Assembly: GCF_002021815.1 (NCBI RefSeq)
Contig: NZ_CP019952.1
Location: 1,271,001-1,335,000 of the forward strand
Source of the DNA: Pseudomonas parafulva
GTDB taxonomy: Bacteria > Pseudomonadota > Gammaproteobacteria > Pseudomonadales > Pseudomonadaceae
Direction of reading: 5' to 3'
DNA length: 64,000 nt
Each line of letters starts with the position of its first letter. Position 1 is the first letter of the stretch. This document shows, piece after piece, positions 1 to 9,700 of the stretch. The position numbers were made by a program, and so were the translations under genes. The notes beneath the pieces were generated by a model. It searched no databases and was not told the DNA's origin. It was given only the letters and a program-made list of their open reading frames with translations.

Positions 1-471
1 GGGCGTGATTTCGATTTGCTCGCCGGGTTTGACCTCGATGCGGATCTGGTGAACCTGGCACTGCCAAGGCACGTTGTGCAGTTCTTCAGGCAGCACGGCC
101 TTGTACACGTCGAAGTCCAGCTTGATCAGGGCGCGCAGCACCGGCGAGTTGAAGACATCGCTGGACACATCGTCGAAGTGGCGCCGCACGCCGCCCACAT
201 ACTGGTTATGGGCCTCGGACTGTTCATAGGCACGGTGTTCGAGCTGCTGCAGCTCGCCGGTCGCTGGGTTGAAGTCGAAATCGCTGTAGCGGCGGTAGCG
301 GGTACCCTTGTCGGCCTGGCCGTAGTACTTGTCTACGCCCATGGTTTCCCAGCTCTTGGAAAACGCCACGAAATGGCCAAAGCCGCCGTTGAGTGCAAAG
401 TCGTTGCCCAGCACGTTGACTGTCTTGTTCAGGCGCAGTGCGTCATCAACATTCCGTTTGAGTGTAAGCAT
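1..471 (-). CDS. 2OG-Fe(II) dioxygenase family protein (partial, 3' end outside window)
   Basis: Reverse-strand reading frame of 157 codons that runs off the left edge; only the N-terminal part is visible. It contains FALNGGFGHFVAF near residue 25, and the visible part ends in a stretch VHQIRIEVKPGEQIEI. This pattern matches my recollection of bacterial 2OG-Fe dioxygenases of the BsmA / isoleucine-hydroxylase type (PF10014), in which an iron-binding HxD should follow just beyond the edge, so the catalytic residues cannot be checked. The start at 471 is preferred over an in-frame ATG two codons upstream because a GAAGAG sequence lies 6 bases before it. It is divergent from a LysR gene, which may control it. 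Confidence 0.7.
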   Translation of the reverse strand, partial: MLTLKRNVDDALRLNKTVNVLGNDFALNGGFGHFVAFSKSWETMGVDKYYGQADKGTRYRRYSDFDFNPATGELQQLEHRAYEQSEAHNQYVGGVRRHFDDVSSDVFNSPVLRALIKLDFDVYKAVLPEELHNVPWQCQVHQIRIEVKPGEQIEITP

Positions 472-666
472 TGGCATCTCTTCCCGTTGAAATCTGGGCG
501 CCAATCTAGCAGGCGGAAAGATGGCAGAAACTTCACTTTTTTTTGTGGTGCCTCAACCGCCGCTTGTTGCCAGCCGACGTACCGAGCAGACAGCGGCGGC
601 GGTTGTGCGTTATCCTTCCAGGCCTTGTTGCATGCGGGCTTGAGCACGTCTTGGGAGGGGTGTCGA

Positions 667-1527
667 ATGGATATCAAGGTGCTGCGAAACATCGCCAATG
701 TCGCGAGGACGGGGTCGATCACCGATGCCGCCGAGCAGGTCCACGTCACGGTGCAGGCACTGGCGGCGCAGTTGAAAAAGCTGGAGGACCATTGCGGCTT
801 CAAGCTCTTTGACCGCACCAACAAAGGCGTGTCGTTGACGCAGGAAGGGGTCGGGATCCTGCCCCATGTGCTGGAGATCGTGCGCTGCTCCGAACGCATG
901 CAGCTGAAAATCAAACAGCTGCGCGAGCGCCAGAGCCAGCCCTTGCGGGTCGCCCTGAACAGCACCCTGTCGATGGAAATCAACCAGCAGATCATGGCCG
1001 GTGTGGCCAGCAATCTGTTCGGGTGCAGCCCCATCTTCAGCTGCTCCGAATCCCCCGACAACCTCACCAAGCTGGCCAAGGGCGAAGCTGACATGGTGGT
1101 GATCCTGGGCGACAGCATGCCCGAGGGGTTCTACTCGGTTTCGCTCAAGGGCCTGCGCATTGAGGTGGTGGCCTGCTCGGTCAGTGCCGACACCGCTCCT
1201 TCGGTGGTCATCAAGCCGTTGCCCGAATGCCCGTACGCCTCCATTTTCTCGCGTTTCGCCAACCATCAGGGCGGCGGGCTCGAGGCTGCTACCGTGTTCC
1301 ATTCCGGCAGCGAGATCGTCAGCGTGTCGATGATCAAGAGCTTCGGCGGCATGGGCGTGCTGTCGCGGGCCGTGGCCGAGACGAACGACCTGCACATCTG
1401 GGAAGGGTATTCCGAATACCTCGATGTGTACCTGGTGATGAAAGAGCCATGGATCGTGGAGGAGGAGTTTCCTCAGTTCTACCCCAAGACAGCGCCGATG
1501 CACGCCTTCGAGTCGATCAATGCCTGA
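667..1527 (+). CDS. LysR-family transcriptional regulator
   Basis: A 286-residue protein of normal LysR length. The N-terminus (MDIKVLRNIANVARTGSITD, then AEQVHVTVQALAAQLKKLE) is a typical LysR winged helix-turn-helix; the rest is a substrate-binding domain. A GGAGGGG ribosome site lies 7 bases before the ATG at 667, which supports this start over the much longer in-frame extension upstream, which overlaps the divergent dioxygenase gene. The divergent pairing with the dioxygenase gene across 195 bases suggests that it regulates that neighbour; the effector is unknown. Confidence 0.85.
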   Translation: MDIKVLRNIANVARTGSITDAAEQVHVTVQALAAQLKKLEDHCGFKLFDRTNKGVSLTQEGVGILPHVLEIVRCSERMQLKIKQLRERQSQPLRVALNSTLSMEINQQIMAGVASNLFGCSPIFSCSESPDNLTKLAKGEADMVVILGDSMPEGFYSVSLKGLRIEVVACSVSADTAPSVVIKPLPECPYASIFSRFANHQGGGLEAATVFHSGSEIVSVSMIKSFGGMGVLSRAVAETNDLHIWEGYSEYLDVYLVMKEPWIVEEEFPQFYPKTAPMHAFESINA

Positions 1528-1576
1528 AGCGCCGTCAGCGTGAGACAACCTGTCGTCTTGCGCTTGGCCGCGCAAT

Positions 1577-1604
1577 TTGTTTGTGCTGGCATTTCGGTTA
1601 CAAT
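1577..1604 (+). promoter_or_regulatory. Candidate sigma-70 promoter upstream of mqo
   Basis: TTGTTT (1577-1582) and TACAAT (1599-1604) are separated by 16 bases. This is a reasonable housekeeping-type promoter about 160 bases before mqo and would give a 5' leader of roughly 150 nucleotides. No experimental support; found by eye. Confidence 0.35.
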
Positions 1605-1766
1605 CGGAAAAACGATTCAGTGATGTAGGTCAATGCGACAAAAGCCTGATTCGTTTTCCGGTTCTCTGGCTGCTGAACAATGATCAATAACAAGCCTGCG
1701 CTGAAGAACACGCGTTACCTGGGTCAGCCACAGGCCCACCTCCGTTCTCCTGACTGGAATTGATCA

Positions 1767-3407
1767 ATGTTCAAGAAAGCTGGCAAGACCTTGCTGGGTC
1801 TGGCTGTCGCTGCAACTGTCATGCACGCACACGCCGCTGAAACCAAGAAAGTCGACGTACTGCTGGTCGGCGGCGGCATCATGAGCTCCACCCTGGCCGT
1901 CTGGCTGCACGAGCTGGAGCCGAGCTGGTCGATGGAGATGGTCGAGCGCCTGGACGGCGTGGCCGAAGAAAGCTCCAACGGCTGGAACAACGCCGGTACC
2001 GGTCACTCCGCACTGGCTGAGCTGAACTACACCCCCGAAGACAAAGACGGCAACATCAACATCTCCAAGGCCATCGAAATCAACGAAGCCTTCCAGATTT
2101 CCCGTCAGTTCTGGTCCTGGCAGGTACGCCAGGGCGTGTTGAAGAACCCGCGCGCGTTCATCAACACCACGCCGCACATGAGCTTCGTGTGGGGCGACGA
2201 CAACATCAAGTTCCTGAAGAAGCGCTATGAAGCGCTGCAGGCAAGCCCGCTGTTCCGTCCGATGCAGTACTCCGAAGATCACGCGCAGATCGCCAAGTGG
2301 GTCCCGCTGATGATGGAAGGTCGTGACCCGGCCCAGAAGCTGGCTGTCACCTGGACGCCAATCGGCACCGATGTGAACTTCGGCGAAATCACCCGCCAGT
2401 TTGTCGGTCACCTGCAGACCCAAAAAGGCTTCGACCTGAAGCTGTCCAGCGAAGTGCAGGACATCAGCCGCAACAAGGACGGCTCCTGGCACGTCGAGTA
2501 CAAGAACCTGAAGGACGGTAGCAAGTCGGCTACCGATGCCAAGTTCCTGTTCATCGGTGCTGGCGGTGGCGCGTTGAAGCTGCTGCAGAAGTCCGGCATT
2601 CCGGAAGCCAAGGAATATGCAGGCTTCCCTGTGGGTGGCTCGTTCCTGGTGACCGAGAACCCAACCATTGCCATGCAGCACATGGCCAAGGCCTACGGCA
2701 TCGCTTCCACCGGTGCGCCGCCCATGTCGGTACCCCACCTGGACACCCGCGTGCTCGACGGCAAACGTGTGATTCTGTTTGGCCCATTCGCGACCTTCTC
2801 GACCAAGTTCCTGAAGAACGGCTCGTACCTGGACCTGCTCAGCAGCACCACCACCCACAACCTGTGGCCAATGACCCGCGTGGGCATCGACCAGTACCCA
2901 CTGGTGGAATACCTCGCAGGCCAGCTGATGCTGTCTGACGACGACCGTTTCGACGCCCTGCGCACCTACTTCCCGAATGCCAAGAAGGAAGACTGGAAAC
3001 TGTGGCAAGCCGGTCAGCGCGTGCAGATCATCAAGCGTGACGAAGAGAAGGGCGGCGTGCTGAAGCTGGGCACCGAAGTGGTGGCCTCTCAGGATCGCAC
3101 CATTGCCGGTCTGCTGGGCGCCTCGCCAGGTGCATCGACTGCTGCGCCGATCATGCTGAACGTGCTGGAAACCGTGTTTAAGGAAAAGGTCGCTACGCCA
3201 GAGTGGCAGGCCAAGATCAAGGAAATCATCCCGAGCTACGGCACCAAGCTGAACGACTCGGCCGCTGCTACGCAGAAAGAGTGGAACTACACCGCTGAAG
3301 TGCTGCAGTTGGCCAAGCCGCCGGTCATCGACGAAAGCGTCGGCACCAGCGTCGTTGCGCCAAGCCAGCCGGTTGAAAGCAAGCCTGAGAACGACATGGC
3401 CCTGTAA
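1767..3407 (+). CDS. mqo: Malate:quinone oxidoreductase with N-terminal signal-like segment
   Basis: 546 residues, the usual length for Mqo, a membrane-associated FAD enzyme that oxidises malate to oxaloacetate and passes electrons to quinone. The FAD-binding GGGIMSS lies near residue 35, followed by [20 protein letters not shown] and later [15 protein letters not shown], all characteristic of the family. Before the FAD fold is a stretch resembling a Sec signal peptide ([19 protein letters not shown], then AHAA). I recall similar N-termini in other Pseudomonas Mqo proteins. There is no twin arginine, so export of a folded flavoprotein is not obvious. It stands alone, between its own promoter candidate and a strong terminator. 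Confidence 0.95.
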   Translation: MFKKAGKTLLGLAVAATVMHAHAAETKKVDVLLVGGGIMSSTLAVWLHELEPSWSMEMVERLDGVAEESSNGWNNAGTGHSALAELNYTPEDKDGNINISKAIEINEAFQISRQFWSWQVRQGVLKNPRAFINTTPHMSFVWGDDNIKFLKKRYEALQASPLFRPMQYSEDHAQIAKWVPLMMEGRDPAQKLAVTWTPIGTDVNFGEITRQFVGHLQTQKGFDLKLSSEVQDISRNKDGSWHVEYKNLKDGSKSATDAKFLFIGAGGGALKLLQKSGIPEAKEYAGFPVGGSFLVTENPTIAMQHMAKAYGIASTGAPPMSVPHLDTRVLDGKRVILFGPFATFSTKFLKNGSYLDLLSSTTTHNLWPMTRVGIDQYPLVEYLAGQLMLSDDDRFDALRTYFPNAKKEDWKLWQAGQRVQIIKRDEEKGGVLKLGTEVVASQDRTIAGLLGASPGASTAAPIMLNVLETVFKEKVATPEWQAKIKEIIPSYGTKLNDSAAATQKEWNYTAEVLQLAKPPVIDESVGTSVVAPSQPVESKPENDMAL

Positions 3408-3432
3408 CTCACGGCCCTGACGTAATCGAAAG

Positions 3433-3461
3433 CCACGGGGGTGACCTCGTGGTTTTTTTTT
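3433..3461 (+). terminator. Rho-independent terminator of mqo
   Basis: Stem CCACGGGG / CCTCGTGG (8 pairs, one G-U) with a GTGA loop, followed directly by nine T residues. It begins 25 bases after the mqo stop codon. Confidence 0.9.
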
Positions 3462-3572
3462 GCGCGGTTAGACAGGCAGGGCTTGGCCAAGATCGCGCCC
3501 GCGCAGGCACTCGGCAGCCTTGATGGTGCGCGAGGCGATCGCTTGGGGAAACCTGGGCAGGGCGCAGGTCAC

Positions 3573-3881
3573 TCAGGCCTGCCGCAAAATGCAGTCCAGC
3601 AACCCCGGGAAACGCTCGTCGAGCATTTTGCTGCGCAGTGAGTTCATGTGCGTGGTGCCCACGTTGCGGGTGTGTACCAGCCCGGCGTCCCTCAACACAC
3701 GAAAATGGTGGGACATGCTCGACTTGGGCCGCCCTCCGTCCAGCTCGCCGCAGCTGGCCTCGGTCACCCCGGCAAGATGGCGGACGATGCCCAGGCGCAC
3801 CGGGTCGCTCAAGGCGTACAGCACGCGTTCGAGAATAAGGTCATCAGGATTGGGATGTTTGTAGGCTCGCATGGTCTGCAT
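3573..3881 (-). CDS. ArsR-family helix-turn-helix repressor
   Basis: About 102 residues with the winged-helix pattern of ArsR/SmtB regulators: ERVLYALSDPVRLGIVRHL, then SSMSHHFRVLRDAGLV as the recognition helix region. There is no cysteine cluster of the classical metal sites; the only cysteines are isolated (SCGELD and near the C-terminus), so a metal ligand is not indicated. In-frame ATGs exist at 3908, 3899, 3881 and 3872. I chose 3881 because the 3908 start overlaps the palindromic operator, but none has a strong ribosome site. Divergent from xenA, so autoregulation and repression of xenA through the shared palindrome are likely. Confidence 0.85.
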   Translation of the reverse strand: MQTMRAYKHPNPDDLILERVLYALSDPVRLGIVRHLAGVTEASCGELDGGRPKSSMSHHFRVLRDAGLVHTRNVGTTHMNSLRSKMLDERFPGLLDCILRQA

Positions 3882-3907
3882 GATACCGGGGCTTTTCATT
3901 ATTGCCA

Positions 3908-3929
3908 TAGTTCGATTATGATCGAACTA
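3908..3929. promoter_or_regulatory. Perfect palindrome, likely ArsR-type operator between arsR and xenA
   Basis: TAGTTCGAT (3908-3916), spacer TATG, ATCGAACTA (3921-3929): a perfect 9-base inverted repeat. It sits between the divergent arsR and xenA genes, 28 bases before the xenA start, a position suited to blocking RNA polymerase. The arm spacing fits one winged-helix dimer. Confidence 0.75.
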
Positions 3930-3956
3930 CAGTATTCAATGATCCTGGAGTGTTCC

Positions 3957-5048
3957 ATGGCAGCCCTGTTCGAACCCTATACCCTCAAAGACGTTACCCT
4001 GCGCAACCGCATCGCCATCCCGCCGATGTGCCAATACCGCGCTGAAGACGGCATGATCAACGACTGGCACCACGTGCACCTGGCTGGCATGGCCCGGGGC
4101 GGCGCCGGTCTGTTGGTGGTCGAAGCCACGGCGGTCTCGCCCGAAGGCCGCATCACCCCAGGCTGCGCCGGTATCTGGAGCGATGCCCACGCCCAGGCGT
4201 TCGTGCCCGTGGTGCAGGCGATCAAGGCGGCGGGCTCCGTGCCAGGCATCCAGATCGCCCACGCCGGCCGCAAGGCCAGCGCCAACCGCCCATGGGAAGG
4301 CGATGATCACATCGCGGCCGATGATCCACGCGGCTGGGAAACCATCGCCCCGTCGGCCATCGCCTTCGGTGCCAACCTGCCCAAGGTGCCGCGCGCCATG
4401 ACCCTGGACGACATCGCTCGGGTCAAGCAGGACTTCGTCGATGCAGCCCGCCGCGCGCGCGACGCCGGCTTTGAGTGGATCGAGCTGCACTTTGCCCACG
4501 GTTACCTGGGCCAGAGCTTCTTCTCCGAGCACTCCAACCAGCGCACCGATGCCTACGGTGGCAACTTCGAGAACCGCAGCCGGTTCCTGCTCGAAACCCT
4601 GGCAGCGGTACGCGAAGTGTGGCCTGAGCACCTGCCGTTGACCGCTCGCTTCGGGGTGCTGGAATACGATGGTCGTGACGAGCAAACCCTGGAAGAGTCG
4701 ATCGAGCTGGCGCGCCGCTTCAAGGCGGGCGGCCTGGACCTGCTCAGCGTAAGCGTGGGCTTCACCATCCCCGACACCAACATTCCATGGGGCCCAGCCT
4801 TCATGGGCCCGATTGCCGAACGCGTGCGCCGCGAAGCGGGTATCCCCGTCACCTCGGCATGGGGCTTTGGCAAACCGGAATTGGCAGAAGCGGCCGTACG
4901 TGCCGAACAACTGGACCTGGTCTCGGTCGGGCGTGCGCATCTGGCTGACCCGCACTGGGCTTATTTCGCGGCCAAGGAGCTGGGGGTGGAGAAAGCTGCA
5001 TGGACCTTGCCAGCGCCCTATGCACACTGGCTTGAACGGTATCGCTAA
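3957..5048 (+). CDS. xenA: Xenobiotic reductase A-type ene-reductase (old yellow enzyme)
   Basis: 363 residues, the length of XenA from P. putida, and very close to my memory of that sequence. It is a TIM-barrel FMN enzyme of the OYE/YqjM class that uses NADPH to reduce activated C=C bonds and nitro compounds. Visible motifs: RNRIAIPPMCQY near the N-terminus (flavin-site cysteine), the substrate-binding pair in ELHFAHGYLGQSF, and SVGRAHLADPHW at the FMN phosphate site. GGAG lies 7 bases before the ATG at 3957. The gene is probably induced when the divergent ArsR protein leaves the palindrome; the inducer is unknown. Confidence 0.95.
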   Translation: MAALFEPYTLKDVTLRNRIAIPPMCQYRAEDGMINDWHHVHLAGMARGGAGLLVVEATAVSPEGRITPGCAGIWSDAHAQAFVPVVQAIKAAGSVPGIQIAHAGRKASANRPWEGDDHIAADDPRGWETIAPSAIAFGANLPKVPRAMTLDDIARVKQDFVDAARRARDAGFEWIELHFAHGYLGQSFFSEHSNQRTDAYGGNFENRSRFLLETLAAVREVWPEHLPLTARFGVLEYDGRDEQTLEESIELARRFKAGGLDLLSVSVGFTIPDTNIPWGPAFMGPIAERVRREAGIPVTSAWGFGKPELAEAAVRAEQLDLVSVGRAHLADPHWAYFAAKELGVEKAAWTLPAPYAHWLERYR

Positions 5049-5057
5049 GGGTCGCGG

Positions 5058-5945
5058 TCAGGGCGTTTGAAGTGCCACCTGCGCCTCGGCGAAGCACTGC
5101 TCGGCAATCGCCGAGCGGGGCTCGCTGCGGCGCAATAACAGGCCCACCGGGCTGTGGATGGCAGCATCGGTGACCGGCACGATGCGCAGGTGCTCGCTAA
5201 GGCCTTCCAGGCCGCACCCCAGCGGCATGATGGCGCAGCACAGGCCAGTGGTGATGGCCTGGATCAGCTGGAAGCTGGAGTCGCTTTCCAGTACAGCGTT
5301 CGGTTCCAGGCCGCGGCTACGGAAGCTCAAGTCAAGCGACTGCCGGTAATGCATGCCCTTGCTCAACAGGCCCAGCGGCGTATCGCCCAGTTGGTCCCAG
5401 CGCAGGCTTTGGGCCTCGAACTGAAAATGCCGGGTATCGTGCAGCAGGCCCATGGTAGTGGTACCCAGCTCGATGACGTCGAAAAACTGCGTGTTGACCT
5501 GGTCCAGGTAGCAGATGCCCAAGTCCAGTTGATTACGGCTCAGACCGTCGATCACCTGCTCGGAGCTTAGGGAACTGAGTTCGAAGTGCAGGCCCGGGTA
5601 CTTGGCCCGCAACGGCAACAGCAGTTGCATCGGGTTGAAACTGGCCAGCGGCACCGTGCCCAGGCGCAGGCTCCCGACCACCTGACCGCGGCAATGGGCA
5701 GCTTCGGCGTGCAAACCGTCATGGGCGGCCAGCAGGGTCCGCGCCCAGGCCAGAATGCGTTCGCCCGCCTCGGTGAACCCTTCGAACCGCTGACCGCGCT
5801 TGACCAGCACCAGGTCCAGTTCGTCTTCCAGGTTACGCAGGCGCATGGACAGCGTGGGCTGGGTGATGTGGCACAACGCAGCCGCCTGGCCAAAATGGCG
5901 AGTCTGGTCCAGGGCGATGAGAAACTTCAGTTGCTTGATATCCAT
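5058..5945 (-). CDS. LysR-family transcriptional regulator
   Basis: 295 residues. The N-terminus MDIKQLKFLIALDQTRHFGQ, then LCHITQPTLSMRLRNLEDEL, is a standard LysR DNA-binding domain, followed by a substrate-binding domain. The start at 5945 is chosen because it gives the canonical LysR N-terminus; the upstream extension would run through the promoter region into moaB. It converges on xenA, leaving 9 bases between stop codons, and is divergent from moaB. Spaced ATCGAT/CGATAG elements lie in the shared intergenic stretch. Confidence 0.85.
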   Translation of the reverse strand: MDIKQLKFLIALDQTRHFGQAAALCHITQPTLSMRLRNLEDELDLVLVKRGQRFEGFTEAGERILAWARTLLAAHDGLHAEAAHCRGQVVGSLRLGTVPLASFNPMQLLLPLRAKYPGLHFELSSLSSEQVIDGLSRNQLDLGICYLDQVNTQFFDVIELGTTTMGLLHDTRHFQFEAQSLRWDQLGDTPLGLLSKGMHYRQSLDLSFRSRGLEPNAVLESDSSFQLIQAITTGLCCAIMPLGCGLEGLSEHLRIVPVTDAAIHSPVGLLLRRSEPRSAIAEQCFAEAQVALQTP

Positions 5946-5984
5946 GCCTGCGCCTGCTAAAGGGTTACGCCGACAGTAACGTAC

Positions 5985-6025
5985 CGTGGCGATAGATGCC
6001 ATCGATCGAGCCGTTTGCGCTATCG
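5985..6025. promoter_or_regulatory. Repeated ATCGAT/CGATAG elements between LysR gene and moaB
   Basis: The interval contains GCGATAGATGCCATCGATC followed about 10 bases later by GCTATCGATTGG. CGATAG and CTATCG are inverted copies, and ATCGAT occurs twice. Such spaced dyads are common LysR-binding patterns, so this is a plausible site for the regulator encoded divergently. Confidence 0.45.
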
Positions 6026-6086
6026 ATTGGACGCTGGCAGCGCCTATTACTAGCGTGGCCGTAACCCCACTGCAAGGAGCTGTGCT

Positions 6087-6602
6087 GTGCGTGTTCAACC
6101 CAATGCGGTTTTCGTGCCGCTCAACATCGCTGTCTTGACCGTCAGCGATACCCGCACTGTCGAGAACGACACATCAGGTGCACTGCTGGCGGATCGCTTG
6201 GTGCAAGTGGGGCACCGCCTGATTGCACGGGTTCTGCTCAAGGATGACGTCTACAAGATACGCGCCCAGGTGGCGACCTGGATTGCCGACGAGCAGGTGC
6301 AGGCAGTGTTGATCACCGGTGGAACAGGCTTTAGTGGCAGGGACAGCACCCCGGAGGCGGTCGAATGCCTGCTCGAACGGCGCGTGGACGGGTTCGGCGA
6401 GTTGTTCCGTGCGCTGTCCATTCTGGATGTCGGCGCCTCGACCGTGCACAGCCGCGCCTTGGCAGGGCTGAGCAATCGTACGCTGGTCTGTTGTCTGTCA
6501 GGTTATACCGGGGCCTGTCGTACTGCCTGGGAAGGCATTCTTGCCGAACAGCTCGACGCCCGGCATCGGCCTTGCAATTTCGTCAAGCATTTGCGGGTTT
6601 AG
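6087..6602 (+). CDS. moaB: Molybdenum cofactor biosynthesis protein B
   Basis: 171 residues, the MoaB/MogA fold that binds molybdopterin and acts in its adenylylation in the cytoplasm. Key stretches: LNIAVLTVSDTRTVENDTSG near the N-terminus, LITGGTGFSGRD near residue 75 and the C-terminal CCLSGYTGACRTAWEGIL. The start is GTG at 6087, supported by AAGGAG 7 bases upstream. No other cofactor gene is adjacent. Confidence 0.93.
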   Translation: MRVQPNAVFVPLNIAVLTVSDTRTVENDTSGALLADRLVQVGHRLIARVLLKDDVYKIRAQVATWIADEQVQAVLITGGTGFSGRDSTPEAVECLLERRVDGFGELFRALSILDVGASTVHSRALAGLSNRTLVCCLSGYTGACRTAWEGILAEQLDARHRPCNFVKHLRV

Positions 6603-6734
6603 CAGAGCGTCGTGCCTATCAAGGCTCTCCGGCTCAGCAGCATCCACCGGCCGCTAAGCGGCTTTGCCGGGGCGCCGAACTGGCTGCGCGCTAGCCCCGA
6701 TTGCTCGCAGCCGTCAAGGCACGTCGGCGACTGG

Positions 6735-9700
6735 TCAGTTGAAAGGAATCACCCCACGTGCCTGAGCGTAGGTCAGGTTGCCACGGTGAATACGTAACTC
6801 CTCGCCCATGGCAGCGCTTCTGACCTGTTCCCTGTAACCCAGCTTGCGCTGCCGCCACAGTTTCAGATGACCTTTGCCGAACGCCGTCGGCGCGGCACCC
6901 GCATCATTGAAGTGAAAGTGCGCGGCCCACAGCGGCTTGCCGCGCTCGCTGCCCGGCGCTTCGAGCACATCGATGCGGTATTCATCAAGATAATCTTCGG
7001 CCAGTGGCTGCCGCGGCCCCTGATAGGTCACACGTAACAGCCCTTGCTTGTGCAAGTAGTGCAAGCCTTCTGCGCTGGGAAAGCGTGTGGTGCTGTGCAG
7101 TTTGACCAGCATCTCGCGTTTACCCTCGCGCAAGCTCACCAGGGCATCGTCCAGGCGCTGCAGCAGTTCAGATTCAGCTTCGCTGTCGGCGAGCTGATCC
7201 CGCAGTGTCTGCACTTCCCCGATCTGGGCATCGAGCATTGACGTCAATGAATGGCTATCGACATCTTCTTCAACCAGCTTGCGCGCGTTGGCAAGTACGT
7301 TCTGATTCTGAGCAAGCATGCCTTCAGCCAGCGCTTGTTCCTGACGCTCGCTCTCCGGTGTAGGCGCTCTGGGTGGCGATGAGGTGCCAGCAGCTGGCAA
7401 TCTTTCGACCCACGTGCCACTTTCCCGGGTAAAGGTATGCAGTACAGTCTTGCTGAAGGTCCCGCGAACTTGCAGCACAGGCCGCCCCTCTACGATCGAC
7501 TCCGAACCGATCACCGTCTGGCCGTTCGCTGTTGTAGCCACTTGTAACGCCTGGCGGGGATAGACCGGCCGGGTGGTGGAGTGCTGCTGGCCGACGGCCT
7601 GCTCCCGCAATGCGGTAACCAGCGCGTCGCCCGCCATGGTCTTGAGCTCGACCATTTGCTGCCGATACGCCTCCAGGCGCCCGATATCCACAAGTTCGCT
7701 GCCCAGCTGGGCAATGCGCTGACTGTTGAGGATGGCCGCCGAATATTCATCCCAGGCACTCTGCAGAATGTCGATACGCTGAGCAGTCTGCAGATCGGCG
7801 AACATGGACAGGTGGTGAGAATTAGCGGCCACCCGCAGGCGCTCCCCAGCGAGTGCAGCCCTGAACACCGCATAGTGCGAATAGTCTTGCAAGGCTTCAA
7901 AACGCAGCGCCAGCTCAACCAAACCCATGGCTTGGAAGAACCGTATGTTTACCGTGGTAGTGGTGCGCGTTTCGATGATCTGGGCAACGGTCCTGTCCGT
8001 TTTTCGAATGCTCGGTGCCGTCATGTCCAGATCGGTAACGGCAAGCAGCCGATCAAGCGCCGCTGTATATTCAATGATCAAAGGCTGGTCGATAACCATG
8101 CTTTCAAGTACTTCACGGTACTGCTCATACGCAGCTTGCCGCTCCTGCGGCAAGGCGTCATTGAGCGCCGTGGTCAGTCGATCGTACTCGGCGAACCTGC
8201 CGGTATACAGCTGCTCTTCGATGATGAACTGCGCATAACCAATCAAATTGCGCCTTACATCTGCCAACGCTCGCCGCTGTTCTGGTGCATTGCGAGTGCT
8301 TGCCATATAGCTACGGTCATCAAGCAGCGCAACCATGTTGCGCTCGGCCTCAAGGAAGTTCTGGAAAATGCCTACAGCGGATTCGATACGCTGGTGACGC
8401 AAGTCCTTTATCTGGTCCAGCAACTCCGTATGCCGTTTGGCGAACAGACTGGTTGCCCGCTCGAACTGAGCACGCTGTTCAGGATCTTGCGGCGGCGGTT
8501 GCTTGAGCCGCTCCTCCACTTTCAGCCATTGCGCACGAGCAGCCTCGATACGTTGGCGCAAGCTTTCATATTCAGCGGTGCCTCTGTCAGCGTTGTCGAG
8601 ACTTTGTTCGACCGCCCGCTGCGCCGCCCGGATCCGGGTTACCAAGCGTTCGCGCAATCGCTGCCGGGTGCTTGAGCCGGGTCGGTCCCCGCCGCCTCGC
8701 AGTCGCGTGTCGATACGCCAACCTTGTGAGTCACGCCTGATCGGTGGCCCCTGCCTGCCATCCGGGCCGATGATGCGGGTAAGCCCATCGGCAGACTCGA
8801 CCGCATAAACTTGTCCTTGCAGCCGCACATAGAGCCCATGCTCAAGTTCATACAGCCCGTCGAGAGGCCCTTGCTCGATCGCCGATTGGCCCTCCAGGCT
8901 TACCGAGGCCGCCATGGCGTGCAGTTGCGTGCGTTGAGCGCCGGACAGCGCGTCGAAACCCTGAGCGCCCCGCCACGAAAAATCGAGTTGAGTGGTCGCT
9001 TGGGCCTGCAGCGCCTCGACAGGAGCCACACTGCCCGGCTCAGGCAGCGGCAACGGATCGGCATCGCCGCCCAAGCGGATCGAAGCTGCATCGACCGTCA
9101 GTGCAGTTGCCCCGGCATGCGGCGGCTCGGTTTTGGGCAGCTGTGCATGGATCAACACCATCAGTGTGTTGTTGAGCAGATCCACCACAGCTTGGGTTCG
9201 ATCCGTAGCGCTGCCTTCAAGCAGCAATTTCAGGTCTTCGGCTATGGCATTTATACCGATGTACAGCAAAGCAATCGAAGAGATCGGCCCCGGGAGCACG
9301 GGCGCGACCACGTTAAGCAATTGCCAGGCGAACGTCTTGATCGACCGCCAGCGTACCTCACTGTTGCTCATGGCACTGCGATCGGCCAGTTCGAGCAGCA
9401 TCGCGCGCCTGGCTTCGAACAGGTTCGCATCAATGTCATCGGTCCAGAACGTCAGGGCGGGTTCGACCGGGGCCGGTTTGTCCAGGTGCTCATACGGGTC
9501 GAACACCCAGTGCGGCAGGTGAGGCTCTTTGAAGCCACCGTTGTCGTACACGTCGCGGTGCGTTTGGTCCAGCCAAGCCAGCACGCCTTCCTGCACGCGG
9601 CCGGGCCGGGCAATCTCCTGCATGAGGGCTTGCGGGTTCTTGAACTGTTTGAGCGCACCTTTGTACATCGGGCAATACAGCAACAGCGCGCCGCTATCGG

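Noticed and set aside
16..666. N-terminal extension of the first LysR gene
   Set aside because: The extension is antisense to the dioxygenase gene, and the ATG at 667 has a strong ribosome site and gives the canonical LysR start.
1764..3008. Long open frame (over 400 codons) on the minus strand opposite mqo
   Set aside because: Antisense to a clear mqo gene; codon pattern and protein are those of a GC-rich shadow frame, with no recognisable motif.
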